A DNA stretch of 11,392 nucleotides, taken from Pleurotus ostreatus/Saccharomyces cerevisiae fusant. Taxonomy: Eukaryota; Opisthokonta. The notes under the pieces are model-generated. The model saw only the letters and a program-made list of their open reading frames with translations. It had not been told where the DNA came from and did not search any database. This document shows positions 1-8,407 of the stretch, in pieces. The number at the start of each line of letters is the position of its first letter. Position 1 is the stretch's first letter. The stretch covers positions 1-11,392 of the forward strand of contig JAMQCK010001153.1 of assembly GCA_024196135.1 (NCBI GenBank), given 5' to 3'. A program made the position numbers and the translations under genes.

Positions 1-575
1 GTATGCTTCCTGATTCTGATCATGCGGTCGTTATGACACTTCATGCAGTAGATGCCTTGACTGGTCTTGGCGAATACGAGGTCGTCGATCCTGTTCTTGC
101 AGACTTTGCAGGTGAAGCAGTGGGCGTGGAAGGAGTCGTCGCCGGTCATGATGGCCTCATCGAGGATGGGCTGGTGGCAGAGACTGCAGTTGTAGGAGCA
201 GTTGGCGCATATGGGCGAGCCGTCGGAGAGAAGAAGTAGGTTTGTGTCGGCGGTAACCTGGTTATGGCATTTCGCGCACTTGAAGCAGCCGACATGGAAG
301 AGTGATTGACTGTGAGGAAGGGATGTTAGCGATTGACAGGGGAGGTGATTGACGCGGGGAAGGACGGCGCATCAGGCGCGTCAATTACAGATTCTCGGCG
401 AAAGAACGCACCCAAACGCGACGACGAGACCGCCTTGCTCGGTGAAGGCGGACTTGCCGCATCCTGGGCAGAGCCTGTCGTCCCCTGCATATTCGGGGGC
501 CGTGCTGTCCTGAACGGCGGACTGATCGAGGTGGGTGGGTTGGGCGGGCGTAGCACCGTTCATTGTTGCAAGCAT
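1..575 (-). CDS. Double-LIM domain protein, N-terminal part of a fungal Rga-type Rho GTPase-activating protein (partial)
   Basis: Two exons are visible: 575-412 and 309-1, joined across a 102-bp intron (411-310, GTGCGT..CACAG) that falls inside LIM1; the gene continues beyond the left edge. The 157 readable residues hold two tandem LIM zinc-binding domains. LIM1 ligands are C36/C39, H60/C63, C66/C69 and C89/C92. LIM2 ligands are C96/C99, H116/C119, C122/C125 and C143/C146. The linker LLLLSDGSPICANCSY and the end GIYCMKCHNDRMIRIRKH are characteristic of fungal LIM-RhoGAP proteins (Rga1/Rga2 type), which stimulate GTP hydrolysis by Rho/Cdc42 GTPases in polarity control. The RhoGAP domain itself lies outside the window, so that role is inferred from the LIM pair. 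The start at 575 (MLATMNG) is the first in-frame Met after a pyrimidine-rich leader; the Met at 563 (context ACAATGAA) is an equally good alternative. Confidence 0.9.
533..548 (+). other. G-quadruplex motif in exon 1 of the LIM gene
   Basis: The plus strand reads GGG-T-GGG-TT-GGG-C-GGG, four G3 runs with loops of 1, 2 and 1 bases, a very tight canonical G4 pattern. It lies inside the coding part of exon 1 of the LIM gene, so the G-rich strand is the template strand and the mRNA is C-rich here. Formation of the structure is inferred, not shown. Confidence 0.6.
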
Positions 576-646
576 TCCCGCAGCAGGGAGTTGCTTGTGG
601 TTGGTATGCGCGACGGCGACGCGAAGGGCGTAAGGAGCGAGATCAA

Positions 647-670
647 GGGAGGGAGGGCGGTGTGGGTGGG
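647..670 (+). other. G-quadruplex motif upstream of the LIM gene
   Basis: Five G3 runs occur on the plus strand at 647-649, 651-653, 655-657, 664-666 and 668-670, separated by loops of 1, 1, 6 and 1 bases. The motif sits 72 bp upstream of the proposed LIM-gene ATG at 575, in its promoter or 5' leader, with the C-rich complement on the sense strand of that gene. Confidence 0.55.
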
Positions 671-1311
671 AGAGATGGCGGTGGAGGACAAGGTGAGGTG
701 AACGTCCGCGCTCCCGCCGTCGTCGCGTCCGTCGTCGTCTGCCCAAATCAGAACGTGGGCGATATCACCGGCGCGATTGTTCGACAAATACGCCACAACA
801 CTTCAAGGGGTCCAAGCGCGTCCTTCTGGGCTGGCAGTGCGCACGCCTTGATGCTGGCGGTGAGCGCTCCTGGTTACTGGGGTGCTGTCGGGCGCTTGTT
901 GCGTCCGTATGCGCGTCTGGTGCGTGTGCCTGGCTCAAGCGCGGCTTACTTTACTCTTCGCATCGCCACGCCGTAACTGAAGACGTCTTGAGTTCGCAAA
1001 TGAGATGTCGACGCGGGCCCGACACATTCAGTCTGCCAGCACATCTCCCGCGTAGCCGAATGACCTGCCATCCTAGAGTGTAGCTGCACATGCGTGCTGG
1101 TGTACTCAAAACTATGGCATGCCGGTATCCCCACATGAACTTCAACATATCTTGGGCTCTGCGCATCGTCTGAGTCGTCAGGCGCGCGCTAGTCGGAGGC
1201 GATCTTCTTGCGTCCTCTGATTGACAGGAAACATCACTGCTGCTTTGTAGCCATCCAAGAGCAGACAGCGTATACGATTCCAGATGGCTATGAGGGTGTA
1301 TGCACAAGACC

Positions 1312-1341
1312 TTGGCAAGTTGTGTTGGCAAGTTGAACTTG
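1312..1341. repeat. Short tandem direct repeat merging into a palindrome
   Basis: TTGGCAAGTTG occurs at 1312-1322 and again at 1325-1335 (13-bp period). The second copy runs into CAAGTTGAACTTG (1329-1341), an inverted repeat with 6-bp arms around one central base. The arrangement resembles a regulatory-protein site, but it is far (about 630 bp) from the nearest start codon and its role is unknown. Confidence 0.45.
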
Positions 1342-1971
1342 CTCACGTTGAAGTCAACCGTCTCACTGTGACGCAGCGCGCTTCGGCCCGACCGCCGCCT
1401 GGTCCGTGCGGCGTACTTCTCGATATATAGGCCAAGCCTTCGCATTCTGGTTCCCTATCTTTGTGCTCGGGCATGTACGCTCACCAGTGAAGTTCCGACT
1501 GAGGTAGCGTCTTTTGCTGATTGCAAATTAATTTCCGACCCGTCTGGTTGCTTCGGCTTCCAGCAATTTTTGGAACCCCACCCTTTCTTCCTCTCTTTTT
1601 TCTACCCAGTGAAGACGACGCGTCTGAGGGATCGGTAGATAGTGTGCAGTAGAGTAGCAAAATACAAGGGATTTTTCACAAAAATGAAATGGAAGTTGCG
1701 AATGAGTCATACCAATCTTCCGTCCCAGAGCGTCTATTGGAAGACGTGCTTGGAAATGGAAGGCGCATCTGGATTTGCTGTTGCTTGCTGAAGTCAGCTG
1801 CCCTGCCTGTCTTATCCCGGAGTGTTTGTATAGGTGAAGTTGTTCTGCAGGTGACCAAGGAAGGAGAAAGTCTACCCGAAGTCGAACTTCGAGAAGGAAA
1901 CGACAAGTCGCGAGCGCGAACATCATTGAGTCGCGATCGGGCACCGATCACTATTCATCTTTCCCACATCC

Positions 1972-3241
1972 ATGGCCTTCATCACCATCTCAGGCTACCC
2001 ATGCTCGGGCAAGAGCACGGTAGCGCAAAAGGTCAAGCAAGATCTCGAGCGCAGGCTACAGGACCCGGAATACAAGGGACCAGCACTACGAGTTGTGGTC
2101 GTGTCCGATGAGACCTTGAGCATTCCGAGGAGCGCGTATAATGGTGAGTAGGGTGGTGTACGTCCTCCCCCTCCTCCAAAGATCATCCTATTCCATTCCC
2201 CCCTGCCATACTTACCCATCGCATGTCCTGATCATCTCACCCAGATAGCCGCTCCGAGAAGCCTGCGCGCGGCGCGCTCTTGACTGCTGTTCAACGGAAT
2301 ATGAACCAGGACACGATCTTGATCGTCGACGCGCCAAACTACATCAAGGGGTTCCGGTACCAGATGTACTGCGCTGCGCGAGAAGCGAAGTTGAGGGTGT
2401 GCACTGTGCGTACTTGCTCGCATCGCGACACTCATTCTTCTTCGCCTTCACAACCCCCCTCCCGCGCATACGAGCCAATCTTCATAGCTCATGCAGCGCA
2501 CTCACCCACTGCTGTCTGAGGAATCATGCTTACCCTGCACTCGAGAAGTAGCTCTATACGGTGGCCACCGCAGATGTATGCCGATCGCGAAACGAAGCAC
2601 GACCTGAGGAGGAGCGCTACGCGTCAGAGACGTACGTCCCCCCTATGCGCTGGGCGACAAGCTTACGGGGCTAATCGTCTTTGCTGGCCCAGACTCGACA
2701 ACATGATTGCTCGCTTCGAAGAGCCCTCATCCATGGTCCGCTGGGACTCGCCGCTGTTCACGATCACCTGGACGGACGAGGAGCTGCCGATGGACAGGAT
2801 ATGGGACGCAGTGACGCACGGGAATGTGAAGCCGCCGAATGCGGGGACGCAGGCGGTGAGTGGATGCGCGCTATGACGATGTGCATGAGGATGGCTTGCT
2901 GACGCCCACGCCAGGTCGTGAAAGCACCGACGTCTGCGTTGCAAGCGCTCGAGCAGACCACGACGGCACTCGTGTCGGCCGTTTCAACACATCCAAGCGT
3001 AGTTGACGGTCTTGGGGGCAAGATCTCGCTCGCAATACCAGGTTCGAGCGACAAAGTGGAGCTGCGGCTGCCTCCTCGCACCCTCACGCTTCCTGAGCTG
3101 CAGCGGCTGAAACGCCAGTTCGTCACCGTGCACAAGAAAGCGATCACGCTCGGTACGACGGAGAAGGGCACGGTGGATTGGAGCGAGGGGAGCATTGCGC
3201 GGAAGTTTGCGGTGTATGTGGAGGAGAATGTGAGGCCGTAA
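1972..3241 (+). CDS. KTI12: KTI12, Elongator-associated ATPase for tRNA wobble-uridine modification
   Basis: Five exons: 1972-2143, 2245-2405, 2552-2631, 2693-2855 and 2915-3241, together 301 codons (300 residues), the normal length for the KTI12/PSTK-like family. KTI12 binds Elongator and tRNA and is needed for mcm5/ncm5 modification of wobble uridine. A P-loop is at residues 8-16 (GYPCSGKST). SDETL (45-49) and DSRSEKPARGALLTAVQR (58-75) follow. The Walker-B-like IVDAPNYIKGFRYQMYC is at 84-100. Residues 128-149 contain the family signature RPEEERYASETLDNMIARFEEP, broken by intron 3. The C-terminal half (about 190-300) is the helical tRNA-binding region, by family knowledge. Introns are 101, 146, 61 and 59 bp, with donors GTGAGT, GTGCGT, GTACGT and GTGAGT. 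Intron 2 is unusually long for this window; its acceptor at 2551 is the least certain junction, but it gives VCT-LYTVATADVCR in frame. The stop lies 88 bp from the convergent RPA43 stop. Confidence 0.95.
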
Positions 3242-3329
3242 GCGGGTGTATTCAGGTGTCGCGACGAGAGCAGAAGGTAAATATTAGGAAAATACAGGAC
3301 GAGACGACGAGAGAGGCAGAAAGAGACTA
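3242..3329. terminator. Convergent 3' ends of KTI12 and RPA43
   Basis: Only 88 bp separate the KTI12 TAA (3239-3241) from the RPA43 TGA (3332-3330 on the minus strand). An A-rich stretch with AAATATT (about 3280-3286) could serve polyadenylation in either direction. Both mRNAs must end here or overlap into the opposite gene. No strict AATAAA signal is visible. Confidence 0.4.
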
Positions 3330-4533
3330 TCATAAGGCTGATCCTTTCCTTCGTTTCTTCTTCCCCTCAACTGGTGGTGGCGGCGCCTCGGGTGCGGCCT
3401 CAGGCTCGCGCTTCCGCTTCTTCTCCTTCTTGCCCTCCCCATCCTTCTTTTTCTTCTCCTTCTTGGCTGCCTTTGCTGCCACCTTGTCGGCCTCCCTGCC
3501 AAGCTTCTGCAAGAGGCCTTCAGCGTCTTCCTCCTCCTCCTGGTCCACCTTCGCCATGTCGGCGTCCTCATCGTCGGATGCGGACGCGCGCAAGGGTGCC
3601 GCGGGGAGATCCTCTTCCTCGTCTTCTACTTCTTGTGATCGCGAAGGGGCGGCGTCGTGGCGAGGGTCGAAGGGATCGGGTTGTATGGAGCCGATGAGTG
3701 ATAGCATATCGTTCGCGATGGTCAAGCTGCAAGATGTAAGCAAGATATTGAAGGTCAACGAAAGTAGCACTTACCCAATCACGGTGAAGGACAAGTACTT
3801 CGCGTCTCCTCCTAAGGGCTCGCGCGTGAGGTGATGCACCCATCGGCCTCCCGTGTCGCTTTCGACCGGTTTCTCGTCTTCGTCTTCGTCTGCATCTGCA
3901 GCAGCGGGGCCGAACTCGGGATCATTCTCTGCAGCGCCATACTCAAACTCCCATTGACCTTCGGGTATATGTCGGCGTGGGATGGAGACGTTGAAGGTGC
4001 GGTGGAGGAGGAGGGATATATGGTCGGGGGATGACAGGTTGATCTTGCCAACTATACTTCCGTTAGCAGGATAGGCGCGTAAAGTGTGATCGGACGAACC
4101 TAGCTTCTGCCCTATGTGCGGGTGCCAGACGGTGACGCTAAAGCCAATCTTGCAGACGAGGAAAGGGCATTCGTTACGGATTTGGGCGGTGCGGGAGAGG
4201 AATTCAAGGTGGGAGTGGGAGAGGACTACGCCTTGGAAGGCTGGTATGTATCTGTGAGATCGCGGTGACTGGGAGGACGTGACGCGGATAGGTAGTAGCG
4301 CACCTCATAACCATTGAGTCCAGCATCTCCAGCGCGCCTCGCGAAGGGTCGGCAGTGAAGGCGGGGGGGATAGAGATGACGAGGGAAGCCTTGACGACTT
4401 GGAACTCGGACTCGGCGGGTGTGGCGCGCGCCTTGCCCTTGTCCTTCTTGGGTGGCTCATCCTTCTTCGCCTTTTTGTGTGGAGAGGTGTTTTCTGCGGC
4501 GTGCTTGCGCTTCTTGTCAGTGGCGGGGGCCAT
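3330..4533 (-). CDS. RPA43: RPA43, RNA polymerase I stalk subunit A43
   Basis: Four exons on the minus strand: 4533-4304, 4251-4100, 4051-3775 and 3726-3330, together 352 codons (351 residues). A43 with A14 forms the Pol I stalk, the counterpart of Rpb7/Rpb4, and contacts the initiation factor Rrn3 in the nucleolus. Residues 1-40 are a lysine-rich, probably nuclear-targeting tail (DKKRK, PHKKAKK). Residues 44-127 form the N-terminal stalk domain, with the signature FQGVVLSHSHLEFLSRTAQI (82-101) and VTVWHPHIGQKLVGKINLSS (116-135). The S1/OB region spans about 128-235, with IPRRHIPEGQWEFEY (151-165), an acidic loop (about 169-193) and GRWVHHLTREPLGG (196-209). The tail 240-351 alternates acidic and lysine-rich blocks and ends in KKKRRKGSAL. 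Introns are 52, 48 and 48 bp; intron 2 has the branch site CTAAC. The start at 4533 has a textbook context, GCCGCCATGG. In-frame upstream ATGs (4683, 4662) overlap PAM16 and are disfavoured. Confidence 0.95.
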
Positions 4534-4660
4534 GGCGGCGGGGACAAGTGCGAAGTCGGCGAGCAGGCCCGGAAATTTTGGAAAGTTGGCCACGTGATCG
4601 ATCGCCCTCTGTCTTCCCGACGTCCGCTCGCCCGTCGCCCGCATCCAGCCGCCGCCGTCC
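4534..4660. promoter_or_regulatory. Shared bidirectional promoter of RPA43 and PAM16
   Basis: Only 127 bp lie between the two start codons, so both core promoters and leaders share this segment. It contains AAATTTT at 4573-4579, which fits the AAAWTTTT core of the RRPE element known from yeast ribosome-biogenesis promoters. It also contains a palindromic E-box CACGTG at 4591-4596, fused to GATCGATC at 4596-4603. No TATA box is seen. The C-rich stretch 4621-4660 would be the PAM16 leader. Roles of the motifs are inferred from other fungi. Confidence 0.6.
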
Positions 4661-5264
4661 ATGTCATCCCCAAAGGCCCTCATTCAGATCCTCATCAGCG
4701 GCTCTGTCATTTTTGGCAGGGCACTACGCGCTGGAGCGCAGCAGGCTATCAAAAGTGCGTGAACTTGACCATGTAGACGCGTTCGTGCTGACTGGGACGG
4801 ATAGATGCGAAGTACACACCCGAGGCGGTGGCTGGAGGGGACGTCGCGGGTCTCAAGAACGCAACGTCGCAGTCAATAACGGACCAGTTGACGCGGCAAC
4901 ACCGCATGACTCTGGACGAGGCCGAGCTCATCCTCAATGTCAAGCGAGAGGCGGAGATGGAACAGGTTTTGAAGGTGCGTGGTTCGGCACGGTAGTTGCA
5001 CCCGCTTACTGACCCCGTCACCAGAACTACGAACACTTGTTCAAGATGAACTCTCCGAAAGAGGCCCCCGCGCAGCCGCAGAAGCCCGTCCGCGGGAAGA
5101 AGCTGGCGCCGCCCTCCCATTCACACTACCTCCAGTCCAAGGTCGTCCGCGCACGGGAACGTATAGAAGCGGAGCGTCAAGCTGGCCAGCCACCATCCGG
5201 TCCTGCACCAACCGCAGACGCACCGCCGCCCCCAGCAGCATCCGACGCGCCCAAGGCCGGCTGA
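4661..5264 (+). CDS. PAM16: PAM16/TIM16, J-like subunit of the mitochondrial presequence translocase motor
   Basis: Three exons: 4661-4754, 4805-4974 and 5025-5264 (introns of 50 bp each, both with donor GTGCGT), 168 codons, 167 residues. PAM16 pairs with the J-protein PAM18 at the inner-membrane TIM23 channel and restrains its stimulation of mtHsp70. The N-terminus (residues 1-31) is hydrophobic and lacks acidic residues, with the family pattern LIQILISGSVIFGRALRAGAQQA. The J-like domain begins at MTLDEAELILNV (66-77) and continues through YEHLFKMNSP (90-99) to HYLQSKVVRARERIEAE (122-138). As expected for PAM16 there is no HPD motif. Between N97 and Y123 there are 25 residues rich in Pro, Lys and Ala, clearly longer than the short loop of yeast PAM16. 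The tail after 140 is a Pro/Ala-rich extension. The gene is divergent from RPA43. Confidence 0.95.
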
Positions 5265-5966
5265 TGCGCGCGCGCAAGAGGCCGGTAATACCCTACAGCT
5301 GTATAATAGTTGCTAATATCTGGAGACACCAATCCCCCATTCACGACATGCAAATACACACAATGACTTCTATGCTCCTGCACTTCCCTTGTGATCGCAC
5401 CTAGCGCACTAGCAGGTGAGTAATAGGTCCCGCCTCCGAGCATCTGAGCGCCGGACTTGCGATTCGGACATTCCACTTCAATCCATCACCCTCGTCATGC
5501 ACTATCCGTCCATAGGTCCCGGACTCACCGTGCACCTTGTCATGATGCAGGATTGGTACCACTATTGGCGCGAGGCCGATGCACGATGGACATTGTATGT
5601 CTTATACATCCTTTCCCGTGTCAATGTTCGCTGAGCGCTGCCGCAGGCTCCAAGGTCCCTCACAATGTTACCCTTCGCTCCCGAGAGGACCATCCGTTAC
5701 TGAGTGCATTATTCAGTTTGGAGCCGGATCCTCGCCAGTTTGTTGGATGAGCAATCGTCATTTAGTCTTGACGGCCTGCCGTCGCAGAGCTTCTACCGTC
5801 GGACCCGCGCGTTCATGCCGTCTATATCCACCGATGTGACGCGTCCGTTGATGAGCTATGCCACCCGGGTGCCAGAGCGGCTTCTCCTCGCTTGCCTACA
5901 CAAGACGTAGGCTCCCGTATAAGTACAGGCGGGTCGAGGGCGGGGCTGAGCATCTTCATCCATCCC
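5265..5966. other. Intergenic region between PAM16 and the carboxylesterase
   Basis: About 700 bp hold the PAM16 3' end and the esterase promoter. An AT-richer stretch with TATAATAG and CTAATATC at about 5300-5320 is a plausible PAM16 3'-end region. Short open frames are present, but none has recognisable protein features or splice links to the neighbours. Apart from the TATA box at 5918 no motif or RNA gene was recognised. Confidence 0.55.
5918..5925 (+). promoter_or_regulatory. TATA box of the carboxylesterase gene
   Basis: TATAAGTA begins 49 bp before the ATG at 5967, which allows transcription start about 30 bp downstream and a leader of roughly 20 bases. This supports 5967 rather than the in-frame ATG at 5892, which lies upstream of the TATA box. 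The only clear TATA box in the window belongs to its one accessory-type gene, which fits inducible expression (inference). Confidence 0.6.
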
Positions 5967-8130
5967 ATGCTCTTCCAGTTGCTCTCCAACCTCCTCACCC
6001 TCACCGCGGCCTCCGCCACTCGCCCGAGGGTCCACCTCGGTTACGCCACTTACGAGGGCGCGTACGACGAGGCTAGCGACTCGACGTCGTTCTTGGGCGT
6101 GCGCTATGCGGCGCCGCCTATAGGCGAGCTTCGCTGGCGGCCCCCACAGCCCCCGCTGCCGCAGTTGGAGGCCCAGCAAGCGACGGTACCGCCCCTCGCG
6201 TGTGTGCAGGGAACGGTAGGATTGGCGCCGGAGGCTCCGACTTTTATGCGTGGGGAGAAGACAGCGGAGAATGCGACGCTGCTGGAGTGAGTTATGCGCG
6301 AGTTCATGTTTCATTGAGCGTGGCTTGACGAGAGCTTGTACCAGTGCGTGCGCGCTACAGGGTATATGCCCGGACAATGGCACCTCTCCGGTCATTGATG
6401 ACGAAGACTGCCTCTTCCTCAAGTGCGTATGCTACACTCGTCGCCTACCTTTCAGAAGCCTGAACCGTATTCGGTGTAGCTTATACACCTCTGGCAAGAT
6501 CAAGCCTCACTCAACTGTGCCTAAGCCTGTGCTCGTGTACATACACGGCGGTGGCTACGTTCAAGGAAGCGGGTCTGGCCTGAGTGGCCCTGATGAAAGC
6601 GACGCGAGGTTTTTCTTGCAGCGAGCGAAGGGGGGGTTGATCATGGTCGTGATTCAGTATCGGCTAGGGATGTATGGCTTTTTGGCCGGTGCGGACGTGC
6701 GAGATGCGGGGGCTGCGAATGCTGGACTTTGTGAGTGGTTCTCAGCAGCGGTCGAGCCCTCGCTTATCAACACCTTGACGATCCAGTGGACCAGCAATTT
6801 GCTTTGCAGTGGGTCCAGGAGCATGTACGTAGCTCCCTCACGTTGGTGTTGTCCTACGCCCGCCGCTCTGACGCCGCTCTCAGATTCACAAATTTGGCGG
6901 CGATCCCTCGGACGTGACTCTCTGGGGCGTATCTGCGGGCGCGGGGTCTATATACCAACATGTTGCAGCGAACGACGGGCAGACGTCGCCTCCGCTCTTC
7001 AACACCGCGATGACGAGCTCGAATTATTTGCCACCTCAGTACGATGTGGAGGACCCTATCTCGGAGGTGCGATTGGTTTCGTGTCGTTGCGCGAGGACAC
7101 TGGGAGCTAACGCGCTTGCAGGCGATATATGATGAGGCTGTCAAGCAGGCTGGGTATGTAGCGCGCGCAAGCACGACTCAATGCCGTGCTGAACTTGGTC
7201 AGGTGCGCGTCAGAGCTGGATAGATTGGAGTGTCTGCGCGATACCGACGCTGCTGTCTTGCGACGCGTGAATGCGAACATGGCCATCTCAGCATTCTCCG
7301 GGACGTTCCTTTTCGTGCCAGTCATCGACCATTGTCTCATTCAGCAGGCACCCAGTCAAGCACTTGCTTGTGGAAAGATCAACGGCGTATGTATAGGTCG
7401 TTCGACCCGCGCGTGGCAGTGAAGCTCATGGCCGCCGACGCAGAATCACCTTCTGTCAGTGAACAACGCAGATGAAGGCAGCCTTTTTGTTGACGCCAGC
7501 GAGCCCGACACGTTTGATACAGCGTTCTGGCTGAGGAACGCCTGGCCTATGCTCACGGACTCAGACATCGCGGATGCCCTCGCAGTTTATCAAGACCTTG
7601 CACCCGTCGACCAGGCTACCACCATTTTGGGCGACGTTATATTCCTGTGTCCAAGCTATACGCTCATGCGGGCATTTGACAAGCCGTACAGGGTGAGTCA
7701 TACGCTCTATCATTAGCCAAGATACGACCTGACGGATCTGCAGGCGGATTTCGTCGTCGATGATGCTTGGCACGGATATGACCTCCCCTATTACTTCCCC
7801 GACACCGTCTATCTGTTCAACAAGTCGTACGACAATGCCGATTTCGACACCGCCTTCTCGTCCGCCTTCGGCAATTTTGCGCTCTCGAAGGATCCCAATG
7901 TGAAGGTCGGTGAAGACCTTACGCCGACGTGGGCGCCGTGGAGTGAAGAAAGCGAGGTCGAAATGGTGTTCAACAAGACGGAGGGTGGCGTTCCGGACAT
8001 ACGACCATCCCAGACGGACGAGTGGGTTCTGAAGCGATGCAGGTAAGTGTAGCATCGACCAGCTTTGCCGAGGCATGCTGACGTGTGTGGTAGCTTTTGG
8101 CAGAGCATCGCACCCTCGGTGGGGCAATAA
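5967..8130 (+). CDS. Secreted type-B carboxylesterase/lipase (alpha/beta hydrolase)
   Basis: Ten exons: 5967-6286, 6345-6422, 6480-6730, 6787-6824, 6884-7066, 7122-7153, 7203-7386, 7444-7692, 7744-8042 and 8094-8130, together 557 codons (556 residues), the usual length for this family. It hydrolyses carboxylic ester bonds, probably outside the cell; the substrate cannot be read from the sequence. Residues 1-17 (MLFQLLSNLLTLTAASA) look like a signal peptide. FLGVRYAAPPIGELRWRPP (42-60) and EDCLFLNLYT (127-136) are family landmarks. The oxyanion-hole motif HGGGY is at 155-159. The nucleophile is Ser246 in GVSAG (244-248), where most relatives have GESAG. Glu373 (NNADEGS) and His455 (WHGYDLPYYF) complete the triad. 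Cysteines at 79, 109, 115 and 129 could form disulfides, and NAT, NGT, NKS and NKT are possible N-glycosylation sites. The nine introns are 49-59 bp. Exons 4, 6 and 10 are only 38, 32 and 37 bp. No frame break was found. Confidence 0.94.
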
Positions 8131-8407
8131 GATCGGATTAGCTCGAAATGGACACGTATTGGGCTCACGAAAGAACTCGTATATGTCCATTTTGTGATTT
8201 TGAGCGAGCCCCACGTTTCTCGAGATATGTATGCATTTGCCATCATATGGCCGTACTGTAGAAGCAATTGTGAAGCGATGCCCCAGGATTCGAACATGAA
8301 CACGGAACTTTCGATGGCTCCTGCAAGAGCACGCCCACGTGACAAAACGCGTTGTTGGTTGACCCTGACGTTGATCACCTTTACACCTTGCCCGCCCAGC
8401 GCTCACC
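8131..8407. other. Short intergenic region between the esterase and the HMMR-like gene
   Basis: The 277 bp must hold the esterase 3' end and the promoter of the next gene, both on the plus strand. A segment at 8286-8295 resembles the T-loop of a minus-strand tRNA, but no flanking stems pair, so no tRNA is called. No TATA box is evident close to 8408. Confidence 0.5.

Larger units (their letters stand above)
576..1971. other. Intergenic region between the LIM gene and KTI12; divergent promoters, no supportable gene
   Basis: These 1.4 kb separate two divergently transcribed genes. Open frames exist on both strands (for example 951-1445 minus and 1528-1944 minus), but none has a recognisable domain, plausible splice extensions or protein-like composition. 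The LIM-proximal part (640-760) is strongly C/T-rich on the minus strand, as is common in fungal promoters and leaders. A short direct repeat followed by a palindrome lies at 1312-1341. A TATATAG run is at 1424-1430 without an obvious transcript. Near KTI12 there is an 11-bp palindrome TCGAACTTCGA at 1882-1892, about 80 bp before the ATG, and a CT-rich leader just before it. No tRNA-like fold or transposon remnant was recognised. Confidence 0.6.

Noticed and set aside
951..1445. A 164-codon minus-strand open frame in the gap upstream of KTI12.
   Set aside because: No domain, signal or repeat is recognisable, no splice partners extend it, and composition is like random GC-rich sequence.
1878..1899. 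Clustered GAA/TTC triplets before KTI12 that recall a heat-shock element.
   Set aside because: The spacing is GAA-N-TTC and GAA-NNN-GAA rather than alternating units with two-base gaps; only the palindrome itself is kept in the intergenic description.
1689..2111. A 140-codon plus-strand open frame running into KTI12 exon 1.
   Set aside because: It overlaps KTI12 exon 1 in a different frame, while the KTI12 frame has a clear P-loop and matching splice sites.
5892..5966. An in-frame upstream start for the esterase.
   Set aside because: It lies upstream of the TATA box at 5918, and the Met at 5967 directly begins a good signal peptide.
8270..8345. A possible tRNA on the minus strand suggested by GTTCGAATCC.
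   Set aside because: The bases flanking the T-loop-like string do not form a T stem, and no anticodon arm or acceptor stem can be built around it.
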